Shown here: in pieces, positions 24,241 through 35,223 of the stretch
Layout of the letters: every line of letters begins with the position of its first letter
Position numbering within the stretch: the stretch's first letter is position 1
Assembly: GCA_021234155.1 (NCBI GenBank)
Contig: JAJEKV010000318.1
Location: forward strand, 1 to 64,000
Direction: 5' to 3'
Length of the DNA: 64,000 nt
DNA from: Isoetes taiwanensis
Taxonomy: Eukaryota > Streptophyta > Lycopodiopsida > Isoetales > Isoetaceae
Position numbers and translations under genes: made by a program
Notes under the pieces: generated by a model
Database searches by the model: none
What the model saw: the letters and a program-made list of their open reading frames with translations, nothing else
What the model was told of the DNA's origin: nothing

Positions 24241-24895
24241 GGGCTGTGGAGACCATAGGAAATTGAACCATGTTCTGAGCACCAGCTACCATTTCAAGAA
24301 GAGTTGTAGAATAAAGCAGAAGGGTTAGAACGAATCAAAAGTAGAGAAAAAGGCTAAAGAAGAAGCATTGCTTCATGAAGAGCTGTACACAAAAAGGGAC
24401 GAAGAAAACCCGGCTCAAATAAAACCACTTCCACGCCTCAAACCCTCCATATCTTATACATGAAGCGAAGCTGCTAAAGAAATGGGAGAGCCATCGCCCG
24501 ATTTGCCAGATTTGCACCACCATAGTCATCGCCATCGCAGTAGGAAAAATTTGGGATCTGGAGCTTCTGCCCGGTCCATGCAGCCATGGTGGCCTCTTTC
24601 TAAACTTCAGAAGGGCGAGATTCCACTTCTGGAAGCGGCAGCTCTCTCTCAAATCTCAAGTTCCACCTCCTTTTTTGAAGAGCGAGTACTCTGACGATTC
24701 CACCTTTAAGCAGAGGCATATGAAAGAAATTCAAAACATTCAGGATCTTGCTCTAAAGAAAATATACGGCAAGATCATGTTGTTGGGGAATCATCTGGCA
24801 TCTAATCAGAGGGTTTTGCAGTTAATCAGAAGTGTTTTAGGTTTTAGGGGCAACAAAATGCTACAGTGAAATCATGCTTGCACGGTCAGGTGAAA
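24241..24895 (-). repeat. Dispersed repeat, inverse copy of 54,427-55,075
   Basis: This segment is the reverse complement, with scattered changes, of 54,427-55,075. Shared landmarks include CACCAGCTACCATTTCAAGA, GAAGCATTGCTTCATGAAG, GCCCGGTCCATGCAGCCATG and TGTTGGGGAATCATCTGGCA. Both copies carry open stretches resembling MGEPSPDLPDLHHHSHRHRS and MKEIQNIQDLALKKIYGKIM, probably exons of a captured gene that I do not recognise. At its right edge (about 24,884-24,895) it keeps CAGGTGAAAATA, the end of the terminal repeat that at 54,422-54,434 closes a DNA transposon. Confidence 0.8.
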
Positions 24896-25830
24896 ATAAA
24901 CAAAGTTTAAAATGAAAGCACTTATTCTTGGAAGACTTCAAAAGGAATCTTTGAAAGATTCCCTAAAATTCCTTTAAAAAGTCCATTTTAAGATTTTTTT
25001 TGATGTGTGACAATTTAAGTAATTTAGGTACCAATTTTGAGGGGTTGATTGAACATAACTTTCATGCAAAAATTTCAAATAGCAATTTTCATCCTCCTAA
25101 ACTAGAACAAAAAATAATTACTTTTTATAAAGTGTAGCAAAAAGGGGCAATTAAAAAATAGCAAGGGTAATAGAGTGACAAAGAAGTGATATATTCATGG
25201 TTGTGAAAATTGTACAAAATTATGAACAAAATTGTCAAAAATATAGAACATTTTGACAGACGGTCATCACCGCTCTTTACGTTTTTACATGTTTGAGTCA
25301 TCGGACAAACTTACATTTTGCGACAAGATCGGGATGCATCTCATCCTCCGACTCATTTAATCCCACGATCACTTGAGCCTTCACCCCTCAAACTTCACTC
25401 TCAAAGCTGGATGTACTCGAGCGATCTTCTTCCTCACTTTCGTCTACAAGTGAGTCCTCATCATCATCTTTTTTTGGCCACCTTTCTAGGTTGTTTGTCT
25501 AATCCACATCTTCGACCTTTTATTAAAGTTTGAGTGACCATACATAACTTATTAGCGCAAATCGAGAACAAAGTCATATGCAAGAACCTTCACTTGAGAT
25601 AGATCTATGACGGTGACTTGCTTTGGACTTTGCTCTCTTTCCCCTCTGTTTTTACCATCTCCAAAGTATAACTCCCGAAAAGCACCGGCAAAGCATTGTT
25701 TTTCTCATCGATTGCACTTTTAGTTGAGTGGGAAATTCCATCCTCTTGTTACCTCCAAGATTACTTTAGCTAGCGAGCGGCTTCCCGGACTCATCATTAT
25801 CATTTGGGACAGCTATGAGCATTCCTTTAC
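24896..25830. other. No recognisable gene
   Basis: AT-rich sequence with short frames only. Nothing supportable. Confidence 0.4.
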
Positions 25831-25835
25831 GAATC

Positions 25836-27400
25836 TCACGGGAGAACCCGGATACTCGAGCAACTTGTTGTCTTTGTGCGTGCAGGGGCGGTGTACATGA
25901 CTCTGTCATCTTCATCCGAGCTAGCCAATATCTCTACATGTTCCTCTTGATTATCAACTTGCACGGGGAGAGTTTGCCTAGATGGCCAGTTGAATGTAAG
26001 CGGTCTTCGACCTTGTAATGAAGCTTGCAAAATATCCGTTGCGAGAAAAACTGAGGCCACCATAAAGCATCTGCCTCCCCAAAGTGGTTAGAAACCTGTT
26101 GAATACTTGTCTCAATAAAATCCAATGATTTGCTTTGAGTCAAATGCTCTTCCCTCCTTTTTACTCTTTGTGATTTCTTTCAAGCTTTTTAGAGGCATTT
26201 GCTCTGCAAGAGAGCATGGAACTAGTATTGGGGATGGTGCTTGAATGAATTGAATACACCGGGTCGCCACTTTGCAAAGATGTGGCATATTTCTTTCCTT
26301 GTAAGATGGCCCCGCCATCTACAAGTGAAATTTTGATCCGATCTTTGAAATGTAATATTTCTCAAGGGCTCAATAGCACACGGTGACCAGTTGATCTCTT
26401 GAAAAATCCATTCTTTGAAATCATAAGTTTCTTCCAACAACTTCGATGTCCGGGCCGAGGATTGTAGGAATCTTGGATAACCTCAATCATTCTTTGGTAG
26501 GTGAGAGCTTTTTCGTGCAAGGCGTTTAGAGAACCTCTTGAACATCGATCAATTTGGTCGTGTGTATGACCAACAAGCGGGGAAACCAATCTTCACCTTC
26601 TTGAAGATTTGTTTCTCTACTAGCATAGCACAATAAGCAAACAACGTCGATTCTTATTTTCCCTTGTCGTGTTGTCTAGCCGAAGATACGTAACCTAGGT
26701 GGTATATGTTCTAGATTGGAAAGAAGCTTATTCAATATTGTGATAGTGAGATTTGGATTAGCATGAATGTTTGGATAATTCAAAAATGCCTTGCAAGATA
26801 GTTTTCCATTAAATACCATAGCACCAACAACATGCGGATGTATGAAATCTTCTTCAAGAAGATCCTTAGGCACATTGACAAAATGTGGTAGGGTGGTCTT
26901 CTTACGGTCCATTCCATCAATAACAACCGATACGTAGTTGAGTGGTTGTTCGATGCTTTCTTCCTATGTTTTGTCAATTTTCTCCTTTCCAAAGATTGTT
27001 GTTCTCTGTGCTTGTTGGTTTCTCCTTCAATGCATCTGAAATGAAAACATGTTTAGGAAAAAACCTACTTTTAAGTAGAACTAGGCAAGAACACGTCCCG
27101 GAAGCTTACTTTTAGTGTGAAGTGTCCTTGCATTTTGTCTCTCGAGCTTTTAATTGAGCATGTAGCACAAAGCAGACATCCTATGCTTTCTAGGAAATGG
27201 CCCGCTGAGAAAACTCTTTTTCGAGACCACAAGAAAGTAAGAGTAGCGAGACAAAGCGTTCTCCGGCCTCAACACACATCTCCTTATAATTATCGTAGAC
27301 TTCTTGTTTCGGGAAATTGTCACTCAAGTGGTACATAGGGCTATTAGGGGAGTTTCTCACAAGACTCCTTAAAGAAACCTTCCATCCGGGGAGACACATT
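25836..27400 (-). pseudogene. DUF7869-like protein gene, copy A, broken
   Basis: Minus-strand pieces in order: FPKQEVYDNYKEMC near 27,330-27,290; MDRKKTTLPHFVN at 26,912-26,875 with NPNLTITILNKLLSNLEH near 26,760-26,710; VGHTHDQIDRCSRGSLNALH near 26,575-26,515; HRSCWKKLMISKNGFF near 26,450-26,400. The K-K-T-T-LPH and VGHTHDxID blocks are characteristic of large proteins annotated as DUF7869 domain-containing in many eukaryotes; I name that family from memory. Function is unknown; a mobile-element origin is often suspected because copies are numerous. Copy B at 56.2-58.4 kb is in the same orientation. Stops and shifts show copy A is dead. Confidence 0.6.
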
Positions 27401-28440
27401 GAAGGGCATGAATTCTGGTTATGCCTCCCGAATGGCGGTGAGTCATTAATGCCGGATTCTTGTCAAGCCTTTTCTTTAGGCGGTCAAGTCGTCTGGCGCC
27501 TAAAGCATGAATCAATTTGAAGGCCGTTTGACGAGACGGGTGTGGCCACCAGGCGTGTAAGTAAACTTCTCACCATCATCCGCCTAATATTGAAGGCTAA
27601 GTAGCCCCTTTGGTCTAGCAGAGTCATTGAATCAGTAACTATCACGAATCAACCTCAATTCCTTTAGTCAATCTTAAGCAAACAACGTTGAGAACAACGA
27701 TTGCTTTGTATGTGTTGCCCATAAGTGAGCCTCATCCATGAGTTTCTTTCTTCTAACAGCTTGTACATGCTTTCTTGTGTAAGTTACGCTTAAGATTCTT
27801 ACTTGCGAGGGCTTTGAATTGAACATAGAGTCTTGTGGCTTTGGTAGGTCCTCGCCCGAGACATCAACATGAGGTGTTTCTTCGTCTAAGAGATCAACTT
27901 GAGGTGTACTTGTAGATCTTTGATAGGTTTGGTGTGTGCAAGTCCCGAGGGGGAGCTTTCCCTCTCCCTAGGAAAAAGTGTCGAGGTTGGTGGCGTAGTT
28001 GACCAGCTCCACGAAGTGTCGTGAGAAAACAGGAGTTGCATGTCATTGTTGCTCCCACTTGTTGTAGTACCATTTAGCGAAATGGATGGAGTTGGCGTGA
28101 TTTGCCTCCAGGGGATTTAGCCTATGGTGGACTAAGGGCGGCGTGCTAAAAATGAAGTGGAGGAGGTAGTCCGACCTCTCTAGGGCGTGGTGGAGTAAAA
28201 GATTGGTGGGGGCAAAGCGGCGTTCGGGAGCGGGGTGTGGTGGAGTAAATTGGCCGGTGGTGGAAGCCCAGGGTGGTCGTCTTTGGAGTAAGATCAATGA
28301 ATTTGGGGTTTGAATATCGAGGAAAAATTTCGAGGCTACTTTCGGTGTCGATTGAGGGGGTGTGAATGTCGCTGCGGGGAGGAAGCTTCGCGAAACGGGA
28401 GTTGGAGGCTCTGCAGTTCTTTTTCTCGAGCCATACTTTC
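27401..28440. other. No confident gene
   Basis: A minus-strand frame at 28,297-28,043 (FTPPHPAPERRFAP ... HFAKWYYNKWEQQ) is protein-like but unassigned. It could belong to the upstream part of DUF7869-like copy A or to an older gag-like sequence. The rest shows only short frames. Confidence 0.3.
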
Positions 28441-28463
28441 AGGAAAGGTAAGCGTCATTAATG

Positions 28464-29232
28464 TATAAATTTATCACATGAATAGCGAGACGGTAAAAGT
28501 TTACACGGGGATGGTATAAATTTATCTGAGAAGGCAAACTTGTAGGCCGCGGTGTATAAATTTATCTGAGATGGTATAAATTTATACAGAGGAGGAGGAA
28601 GACACGGTATAAATTTATACGAAAACTCTGGACACTTGTATTGGAATCTTTATGGGAAACGCTTATTCTGAAAGCTAAGGCTTAGCGGGGGTACTTAAGC
28701 CCGCCCGGCCACTCTATTTTCCATATAATGCGGTTTAGAGTCGGGCCAGCGGTCTACTTTATATACCCCCTCTTATTTGCTCTCCGGAACCTCTATACGC
28801 TAGTTCATACGGTCCATGGCCACGTAAGTCTACTTTTTCAGACTTTGTTTTAGTTTCTCTTTTGTTTTAAATTGTTAGAGTAAGTAAGCCCGGTATAAAT
28901 TTATACCGAGATGATTACGATCGGTATAAATTTATCGCGCCTTGTGCTTTCAGCGGTATAAATTTATACGCTCCGAGCACTGCCGCGAAGTGCTCGAGGC
29001 GGTATAAATTTATACCGCTTCAAAGTAAGCATCTAAATACGGCTTTCGAGCACGGCGGTATAAATTTATACCGCTCGAGCACAAGGCGATATAAATTTTA
29101 TACGGCTCGAGCGGCGCGGTATTCCGAACGGTCGGATCCGCTACGCGGTCGGTATAAATTTATAAATTTATACCGGATCGTTTTGAGCGATAAATTTATA
29201 CCGCGTGCTCGAGCCGTGATAAATTTATACCG
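28464..29232. repeat. Palindrome cluster 1 (TATAAATTTATA-centred)
   Basis: Fourteen copies of GGTATAAATTTATACC or close variants begin near 28,464, 28,513, 28,555, 28,573, 28,606, 28,892, 28,923, 28,955, 29,001, 29,057, 29,086, 29,151, 29,188 and 29,217. The perfect 16-mer is its own reverse complement, and many copies are extended by C and G to 18 bases. Between copies near 28,970-29,220, GAGCAC / GTGCTC words form further inverted pairs. Several early copies have the variant right half TTTATCTGAGA. This could be a protein-binding palindrome, a hairpin-forming insert family or a degenerate satellite. Confidence 0.9.
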
Positions 29233-29970
29233 TTCGTAATTATTTCAGATTTTTGATGTCGATTGCTCAGCGAATGGTCCCAAACCTTAATATTTTCGTA
29301 ATATTGTTGTGTTTCCGGCTTAAATGACACAAATAAAGTGTTAATTTAGTGTGGATTTTCGCCCTTTCATCCTCTTTTTTTCTCATTTTTTGTGTTTCAA
29401 AAACTCGAAAAAGGTTAATATTCTTGTGTAAAAGCGGTTTTTTGGCGCCGCGTTTTCCAGCCCTAAGATCAAGTTTGTGCTTTCGGCGGGTCATCATCAA
29501 AGGCTGCACCACGAGCCACGGACTTATGAACTAAAGGATCGACTTGGTACGTCCATAGGGGCGCAAGAGAGAGCAAACCCATCGATACATTACCTTTACT
29601 TGTGCAATAAATCGAGGGAAGGGCAAGTTCAAGTCGATGATTATTACTCTTTGGCGAAATTATGAAACTTGTATTTCTGAGAACGATGATGAAGTTCTAA
29701 TCGTTGCAACCATGACAAGCGCCCGTCTACTATGTTTGAATACTAGAATGTTTAGAATAAGCATGTGCAAGCCCTAAAGGCGACGCGATTACATTTCGGA
29801 CAATTACAAGAACGGCTTTGTAAGTTATTCTTAGGTGCTTTCCAGTATAAATTTATACGTCGGTCTCTTAACATAACCCGACATTACGGGGACGTAGTAG
29901 AAATTTTGATGTCAATAGTCTTTGGCGATGAAAAAGTGTTGGTCAAGGGTCTATGGTACCCCGTAGTATC

Positions 29971-30070
29971 GAAGAGGAAGTAGTAGAGGAAGAGGAAGAG
30001 GAAGAGGAAGAGGAAGAGGAAGAGGAAGAGGAAAGAGGAAGAGGAAGAGGAAGAGGAAGAGGAAGAGGAG
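29971..30070. repeat. (GAGGAA)n microsatellite
   Basis: About 100 bases of GAGGAA/AGAGGA repeats, coding for Glu and Arg-Gly runs on the plus strand or Ser/Phe/Leu runs on the minus strand. It sits within the relic locus before the ParB-like exon and may have encoded an acidic linker. Confidence 0.85.
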
Positions 30071-30977
30071 GAACCAGTCAACACAAAGGGAAAGGGTAGG
30101 AAGCATTCCCGGGTACTAGATACACTGACCTCCTACCAAGAAAAAATCTAGAAAAACAAAGCCCTTGACTATAGGAGTCGTGAGGAAGCTCTTGAAGGCT
30201 CCCTGGAGGTTGCTATCGTTGTGAAGCCACATGAGATAAGTCAAGTGCTATTCTCAAGCGGGTTAATGAAACCAATTTGCTCAAACAAACCATTTCTTTG
30301 ACACTAAGCACTATCAAGAGGCCACCAAAAAAATGAAGATGGGGTCGAGTCTTTGAGGGTCTGAAAAGTTGTAATGCTGCACATGTGGCCATTCTTAAGC
30401 AAAGAATGAGAAGAAATCCTCATGCGCATGTGTAGCCTCTAGTTGTTATGGTTGATAGAAGTCAATGCAATCGATTGCGGGATTACAAAAAGCGAGACTT
30501 GAAGATTACACCTACTACGTCCTTGGAGGCACACACGGCTACAAGGCTAGAAAAAGAACTCTCAAAGGAGGAAACCCGTGAACGAGGTGTGGAAAAGCGT
30601 GGAAGCCCATATTTACGTGGGTATCCGCAGGGCGAAGAGGCAAAGTCATTGCCGTAAGTCACAATCTTGACAATGACTTTTCGGTTAAAATGAGCCTAAT
30701 AGATAAGATCCGATTCATGCATCGAGTGCGTGGAGTTCAAACAAATGCATGGAGAGGACTTCAAAAAAAGTAAGAATAAGCTTCAAGAGCTTGAGAAGCC
30801 CGTGTGGAAAGTGTTGCCCGAGCTATGATTACGATAAGAAGCCCATTATGGTACATCCAAACAATACGATAACTACTTTTCATTTCGGCCGGAGATGGTC
30901 AAGTAAGTAAAAGATTCAATTCAATCTTTTTGTAGTATGTTTAGCGTGGTTAGAATCTTGTAGTAGCCCTCTTGGAC

Positions 30978-31166
30978 GGTATAAATTCATACCCGTGCCC
31001 CGCCGGTATAAATTTATACCGGTGCTGTTCGCAGATAAATTTTATCGGGAGTGCAGTCGTGATATAAATTTATACCATGCCCGGTCGCGGTATAAATTTA
31101 TACCGCCAACAACGCTGCACCGATATAAATTTATACGCCGCCGGGCCAGCGGTATAAATTTATACT
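30978..31166. repeat. Palindrome cluster 2, regularly spaced
   Basis: Seven copies of the same TATAAATTTATA-centred palindrome start at about 30,978, 31,005, 31,033, 31,061, 31,089, 31,122 and 31,151. Start-to-start distances are 27-33 bases, most exactly 28, while the 12-15 bases between copies differ from one another. It lies in the gap after a GTAAGT-like donor near 30,903. Confidence 0.9.
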
Positions 31167-32221
31167 GCGTGTTGAGTCGCCGCGTGCCCATCCTCTTACG
31201 CCATTCGGCACTAAACTTCGTTTTGACCGTTTCTGGTGTGGGATCTTCAAGAAAGAATTTTTGTATGTTCAAGATGGGGAGCTCAAAGAACAAGCTAAAG
31301 ACGCAGGAAAGAAAACCAAAGAAAGGTGGTGAATCAAAACCAAAAATATGAGCATTGTACCCCGGACGCAGATTCTGGTCTTAAAAGCAAAGAAATATTT
31401 GTTTACCTTTGTTGGGAAAAGTGAGTTGCTAAAGAATTCACATTAGACGAGATGGCCAAGGAAGCTAAAACGTAAAGCCTCACTTGCTATGCCATGTTTT
31501 TTCTACCTTTTTTGTCTTACAATATTTTTTTTCCCTTTGGCAAAATCAGGAAAGACATTGTCACTTGCCGGGCCGAAGTTAATGAAGCGACTCAACCTAG
31601 AAGCGGGAGGAGTGCAAACTTTTGTACCCAAGTTGTACCCACGACGGTATCATCGTGAGAGCACTTGATTAACCCGATTAGGGGTAAGTTTTGCAAAAAA
31701 TATGTTATGTGTTTGTGCCTTTGTCTCACATTACTCTTACAAAACAAGAAGAAGGGGCTACCTTGGATTTTTGAACTGGTTCAGTAGGGCCAAGGAAAGA
31801 GGCAAAGGTTAAAGGCAATTGAGCAGGGTAGAGAGGTCGCCACTTCCAGTTTTGATTTGTACATATGAGAGATTTACCACATTTGGTCGGGACGTCCAAT
31901 ACTGGGGTTGTTGAGGGTGATTGTACAAGGTGGGGACTCTTTTAGACAAGCAACATTTTACATTATGCATTGCGAGATATTCCTTATGGATTTAAAATAA
32001 AGGATAGCGCTTTTGATGAGGAGGCTTTCACTCACGTGCAAGTCCGGTCTTTCTGGATGGCCTCAAAGAAGTCACGACATCGAAAACTGGAGGGTCATCA
32101 TTTTTCATTCGACCTTGGGGCGATGTCGGTGCTTAAACCTATGGGAGGCGATGTAATGTGGCAAAAGCTAGCGTTTGGTAAGCTTCACAATTAACGTTTT
32201 TTGTTTTCACGGTAACTCCGC

Positions 32222-32387
32222 GGTATAAATTTATACCACATCCGTCTTAAGGTTTAAATTTTAAAAAATTTTGGAACAACCTTAGTGGTATAAATTTATC
32301 TGACAAGGCAATGTCGTATAAATTTATTACTTACCGCCGATGGTATAAATTTATCTGACAAGGCAACCGTGGTATAAGTTTTATACC
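32222..32387. repeat. Palindrome cluster 3
   Basis: Five copies near 32,222, 32,287, 32,315, 32,342 and 32,371. Those at 32,287 and 32,342 share the variant half TTTATCTGACAAGGCAA, which also appears (TTTATCTGAGAAGGCAA) at 28,513. The cluster follows the donor GTAAGC near 32,177, so it would sit in an intron. One more lone copy lies at 33,105 and one at 29,845. Confidence 0.88.
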
Positions 32388-33129
32388 GCCGGACTCTTGG
32401 GCTAACTTATTTTCCTTGTTTTCTTTTTACTAATTTCTAATTTCTATATTGCTTGGCGGGCTTAAAACAAACGTCAAGGGTCATGGTGGTGGTCCAGCTT
32501 AGTGAGAAATTTGTTTGAGCATTTTCATATAGGTTTTACGGTAGCGGACGCCAAAAACCATGGTTCATTTTAACACCTTGAGAATGAAAAGACTCCTCCA
32601 CGCAATGCATTTCGGTTCAATTTGTTTTTGCAGAAATTAAGAGACCCACAGGCTGACAAGGCGTGGTGTTCCATTATCCGGAAACCCGGGCTTATTAATA
32701 ATTTGATCTGATGGTTTCTCTACCGAGATCGGATCCTAGATGCCTTTTCTCGGATCGGGCACCACGGTTCGCCCTTAGCGGGGCGTAATGTCGTCTCCGT
32801 CGACATAGACCCGGATAAAGTAAGCTTCATCGGGGACGGGATAAGCTCTTGCGAATCCTTTCACGATGAAAACGAGGCTGGGAGCAAAGAGCGGTGCGGT
32901 GATGCTAAGGGCACTGCAAAATGACCTCCACTTACGGGGAAGAAGAGATGAGGAGGTGGAGTTTGTTGACTTGGAGCTTGTGGTGCAGAAGCGAGAAACC
33001 TACTGTGCCAATAGGTTTGGAATCCCGAGGCGCTCTTAGTTGTAAGCTCGCAAGAGCGGATCTCAAAGGGTGCGAGAGTCTGTGGATGGGAAGAGCCACC
33101 TCTCGTATAAATTTATCTGAGACGAGTTC

Positions 33130-33587
33130 TTAACCACTTTCATTGTAAACTATGTGCTAAGTAATATTATAATTTATTTTGATGAAGATTTTTTAAACTG
33201 AAAGCTTTGTCTCTCTAACAATGCTTAATTGAAACAACTCTTTCTTGCTCGAGATTTCACACTCTTTGTCTTTCCAATGTTTGACTTTTTAGTACTTCTA
33301 TTAAGCTTGCAAAAAAAACAATCTATATTTTCTTCCTTTTTTTTAACAATAAATACTTCTTGAAAGTTATCAAAGTTAATGTCTCTCCTTAAAACAAGCA
33401 TTTTTTTTTTTTGCCCTTCTTTTAAAATGAAAAAGCTTTAAAAATGTTGCTTTTTGGGGGTATCGAATGCTAATTGCTCAACAATCTATTTTGCTCCCTA
33501 TTTTGTGTGTTTTTTTAAGTTTTCAATTTTATAAAGGAATCTTTCAAACGACTTCTTAAATAAGTGCGTTTCATTTTAAACCTTGTT
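33130..33587. other. No recognisable gene
   Basis: T-rich sequence with several short homopolymer runs and only trivial frames. Confidence 0.45.
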
Positions 33588-33599
33588 AATAGCTTTACT

Positions 33600-33990
33600 C
33601 CGGTTTTGGTGATTCCATCGCGGTGACTACTCTCTGCGGAATCACTAACCCTCTTGCCGGATTATCAGGTACCCTCCCTGCCATTATCCGTTACTGGCGG
33701 GGGCTCCATTTTTATACCTTCAAACGGAATAACATCGCAAAATACCACTGGGCCGGAATCACCACCTTTTTATTCTGGCGATGGAATTACATGGAATTGA
33801 TCTGCGGGGTGGAATCACCATATCTTTGTAATATTCTCCTCCGTGGAATCATGGCGATGCGATAATATTCTCCTCAGGTGGAATCAGGTGTAAATACTCT
33901 CCTCTGTGGAATCACCGCGATTATATTCTCTCCCGTGGAATCACCGCATACTATTCCTCGGGAAAGAATCACCTGGAGACCTTTGAATCT
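33600..33990. repeat. Subterminal GGAATCACC repeats (arm 1, left)
   Basis: About ten degenerate units of roughly 30-40 bases with a GTGGAATCACC core and TATTCTCTCC-like spacer, some inverted. Related sets lie at 35,560-35,790, 51,220-51,420 and 54,030-54,420, always next to the ends of the TIR element. Confidence 0.75.
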
Positions 33991-34398
33991 GTAATAACTG
34001 CAGGCAGGGAGGAAAAATTGGCAGATGGTTCAATCCCAGCAAAAGTTTATGCCCGATTCCACAAAAAATGGTTGAGGATGGTTTAAGTGAAGCCTACGTT
34101 ACTTGAAGATCATGAATGAAAGTAATACTAAACCAATGGTGGAAAAAAACAAGCTCGGCTACTCCATTTTGTCTGTGCATGTCCATTGTTATGCGGCAAA
34201 GAATTTCTGGCAAATGTAAAACAATGTTGAATGAATTGATGAATGCCTAAGATGATTTACAAGGTCTAGAAACCTGTAAAAGGACCTGTAAAAAGTTGTA
34301 AGAAACAGAAAAGGAACCAGAAAAAGGACCTGTAAAAAGTTGTAAGAAACAGGAAAATGATATGTAGATGATCTAGCTAATCTTCAAACAAATGCAAA

Positions 34399-34593
34399 TC
34401 AACTCTGTGTTATATCTTGATTTTCTGATGCATTGGAATTGGGATGTGAATGAACGAAATGCAGCAGGGTTATGACGTCAAGCTTATGAATGACATGCGA
34501 GAGAGCCCACAAAAGGGCCATTCCAGGCTCTCGGATTCTGTCCACAACTATAATTACACGTTTTCCAGAGCACAGATCTCCCTGTTCTTCCAA
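34399..34593 (-). pseudogene. Universal-stress-protein-like exon, arm 1
   Basis: The minus strand reads GKRVIIVVDRIREPGMALLW then ALSHVIHKLDVITLLHFVHS. This is the opening beta-alpha-beta unit of plant universal stress protein / adenine nucleotide alpha-hydrolase-like proteins (normally RVxVVVD-S-E-ALxWAL...D-LxLLHV). The family binds ATP or AMP in stress responses. Only this N-terminal exon is present, ending at SHPNSN, and it lies inside the TIR element, so I read it as a captured fragment. Upstream minus-strand sequence to 34,783 is partly open but unassigned. Confidence 0.65.
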
Positions 34594-34770
34594 AGCCAGA
34601 ATAAACTGCTCTAAACAAACTGCCCAAAATTTTTCTGATTAGGGATTTGAACCCCTTGCCAATATCGGCAATGCCCTTTCCATATGAGACCTGCCCTTTG
34701 AGTCTAATATGAGCAGAGAAAACTGCCCTGCAAGCATCATGTATCAAAGATCGAATCAATCCAAAAGGAT

Positions 34771-35223
34771 TTGGAGAAATCACCTTTTAAGGATTCAAAG
34801 AAAAATGAAGAAAAGAAGGAAGAAAAGGGCAACAAAGGCGGTTCCAGCGAAGCCAAGAACAAAGAAAAAGGAAACACGTCCAACAAAAATGGTAACAGCG
34901 GCAATAAACAGGGGAAAGATGGAGCTTCAAAAGAAAAGGATGGCAAGGAAAAGGAAGGAAACAAAGAGAAGGAAAATGGCAAGGAAAAAAAAAGACGACA
35001 AGGAATAAAGAAAAACGAAGATACGGACAATCTTTTTCTAACAGAAATGGGCAGGTGCGCAATAGCCATGACTCCACTTCGACAGGTTCAGAGATGGCTT
35101 TATCACCGGATTAAGAAAAAACAAGTAAAAAAGGCGAAAGGGTTCAGAAGGAAAGGACCCAAAAGCGATCAGGCGTCGAAGTCACGGAGCCAAATGTTGG
35201 GAACAAAGGGAGGTCCGCCATAG
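34771..35223 (+). CDS. Lysine/glutamate-rich frame inside the TIR element
   Basis: An open frame of 150 codons. Residues 1-90 are about half Lys and Glu with Gly, Asn and Ser, strongly charged and probably disordered; residues 95-125 (NLFLTEMGRCAIAMTPLRQV, then QRWLYHRIKKKQVKK) are more protein-like. The arm 2 counterpart on the minus strand (about 52,270-51,708) is shortened and frameshifted. I do not recognise a family; the purine-rich composition alone could keep the frame open, so it may not be a real gene. Confidence 0.3.
   Translation: MEKSPFKDSKKNEEKKEEKGNKGGSSEAKNKEKGNTSNKNGNSGNKQGKDGASKEKDGKEKEGNKEKENGKEKKRRQGIKKNEDTDNLFLTEMGRCAIAMTPLRQVQRWLYHRIKKKQVKKAKGFRRKGPKSDQASKSRSQMLGTKGGPP

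Larger units (their letters stand above)
29440..33040 (+). pseudogene. ParB-like / DNA amino-methyltransferase-like relic gene with introns
   Basis: Exon-like pieces on the plus strand: 29,450-29,665 (GHHQRLHHEPRTYELKDRLG); 30,360-30,790, where VMVDRSQ, MQSIAGLQKARLEDYTYYVL, GGTHGYKARKRTLKGGNP and, after shifts, GKVIAVSHNLDNDFSVKMSL resemble a ParB/sulfiredoxin-type domain with its GG-H-A core; 31,840-32,175 (PYGFKIKDSAFDEEAF, donor GTAAGC); and 32,634-32,924 after a TTTTTGCAG acceptor. The last reads RILDAFSRIGHHG then AGRNVVSVDIDPDK, like SAM-binding motif I of DNA N4/N6-adenine or cytosine methyltransferases with motif I near the C-terminus. An in-frame stop lies at 32,709 and Arg replaces the first Gly of FxGxG. 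No DPPY motif was found. Palindromes fill the gaps between pieces. The domain calls are inference; a shared gene is plausible from order and strand. Confidence 0.45.

Noticed and set aside
29884-30084. Serine-rich protein on the minus strand
   Set aside because: It is the reverse reading of the (GAGGAA)n microsatellite.
30978-31166. CRISPR-like array
   Set aside because: Repeats are 16-base palindromes with 12-15 base spacers in intron-bearing plant DNA; there are no cas genes and spacers are too short.
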